Positions 56,013-56,285 of a DNA stretch of 56,285 bases are shown here, piece after piece. Each line of letters opens with the position of its first letter. Within the stretch, counting starts at the first letter, position 1. Source of the stretch: an uncultured Bacteroides sp. (GTDB lineage Bacteria; Bacteroidota; Bacteroidia; Bacteroidales; Bacteroidaceae); the NCBI GenBank assembly GCA_949300425.1, contig CASGED010000022.1, positions 1-56,285 on the forward strand, in the 5' to 3' direction. Both the position numbers and the translations under genes were made by a program. Under the pieces are notes generated by a model that saw only the letters and a list, made by a program, of their open reading frames with translations, did no database searches and was not told the DNA's origin.

Positions 56013-56048
56013 AATCAGTTCCCGACATTTATGTGCCAGGAACTGATT
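56013..56048 (-). terminator. Stem-loop between tuf and tRNA-Trp
   Basis: A perfect 10-bp stem, AATCAGTTCC (56013-56022) with GGAACTGATT (56039-56048), lies just after the tuf stop. No T-run follows, so RNA processing or 3'-end protection of tuf mRNA is more likely than full termination. Confidence 0.5.
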
Positions 56049-56058
56049 CAATTATTTA

Positions 56059-56285
56059 TTAGTCAAGAATTTCAGTAATCTGACCAGAACCAACCGTACG
56101 ACCACCTTCACGGATAGCGAAACGCAAACCTACGTTCAAGGCAACCGGATAAATCAAAGTAACCGTGATTTCCACGTTATCACCCGGCATTACCATTTCT
56201 ACGCCTTCCGGCAGAGTGATTTCACCCGTACAGTCCATAGTACGCAGATAGAACTGAGGACGATACTTATTGTGGAACGGAGTGT
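56059..56285 (-). CDS. tuf: Elongation factor Tu, C-terminal part (cut by window edge)
   Basis: Only the last ~75 codons are present; the gene runs off the right edge. The translation contains [20 protein letters not shown] and [20 protein letters not shown], the conserved domain III end of EF-Tu, with stop at 56059-56061. It heads the tuf/tRNA-Trp/secE/nusG arrangement. Confidence 0.95.
   Translation of the reverse strand, partial: TPFHNKYRPQFYLRTMDCTGEITLPEGVEMVMPGDNVEITVTLIYPVALNVGLRFAIREGGRTVGSGQITEILD

Noticed and set aside
55918-56028. Long form of SecE starting at 56028
   Set aside because: It would be translated through tRNA-Trp; the conserved SecE starts at 55917.

Overview
The window is a chromosomal segment of a Bacteroidales bacterium, most likely Bacteroidaceae. 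Three things point there. Promoters repeatedly show the Bacteroidetes -7 box TAnnTTTG, several with a -33 TTTG-like box 19 bp upstream. The order tuf/tRNA-Trp/secE/nusG/rplKAJL/rpoBC/DUF3467/rpsL/rpsG/fusA runs straight into S10-spc-alpha. The proteins themselves (SecE, MAP, FtsE without FtsX, a GH28 lipoprotein, beta-barrel receptors) have Bacteroidetes character. No rRNA, IS element, prophage or CRISPR array is visible.

Layout. 1-150: tRNA-Asp with its own promoter and terminator (minus). 504-8068 (plus): purU, hisH-hisA-hisF-hisIE, ftsE, lysC, lysA, then ferritin on its own promoter. 8211-8302: tandem array of 23-bp palindromic units. 8413-9970 (minus): rsmI-like methylase and fabI. 10148-11719 (plus): secreted polygalacturonase lipoprotein. 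11730-15976 (minus): Ca2+ P-type ATPase, HAD phosphatase and ribF in one tight unit. 16028-16906: an AT-rich orphan gene of unknown function beside a ~180-bp MITE-like palindrome. 17218-19588 (minus): CLC chloride channel with CBS domains and tsaC. 19651-20121 (minus): a self-contained unit with a promoter, two genes of 24 and 29 codons and a terminator. 20287-21747 (minus): pepD dipeptidase. 21920-22002: a second palindrome array with 22-bp period. 22118-25101 (plus): membrane-anchored winged-helix regulator plus TonB-type outer-membrane receptor. 25104-25703 (minus): PAP2 phosphatase.

From 25811 to the right edge everything is on the minus strand. It is the translation/transcription superlocus, read from tuf (cut by the right edge) through tRNA-Trp, secE, nusG, rplK, rplA, rplJ, rplL, rpoB, rpoC, a DUF3467 gene, rpsL, rpsG, fusA, and the S10, spc and alpha clusters ending at rplQ. 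Two short genes inside it, rpmJ (28863-28979) and rpmD (31860-32036), are easily missed. Hairpins between tuf/tRNA-Trp, rplL/rpoB, rpoB/rpoC, after rpoC, fusA/rpsJ and after rplQ divide the block into units.

The best candidate for something undescribed is the two-peptide operon at 19651-20121. It has a perfect AGGAGG Shine-Dalgarno, which is unusual in this phylum, a strong terminator and CRP/FNR-like palindromes upstream. The two palindrome arrays, which share architecture but not sequence, come next. Everything is read by eye from the sequence; no similarity search was run.
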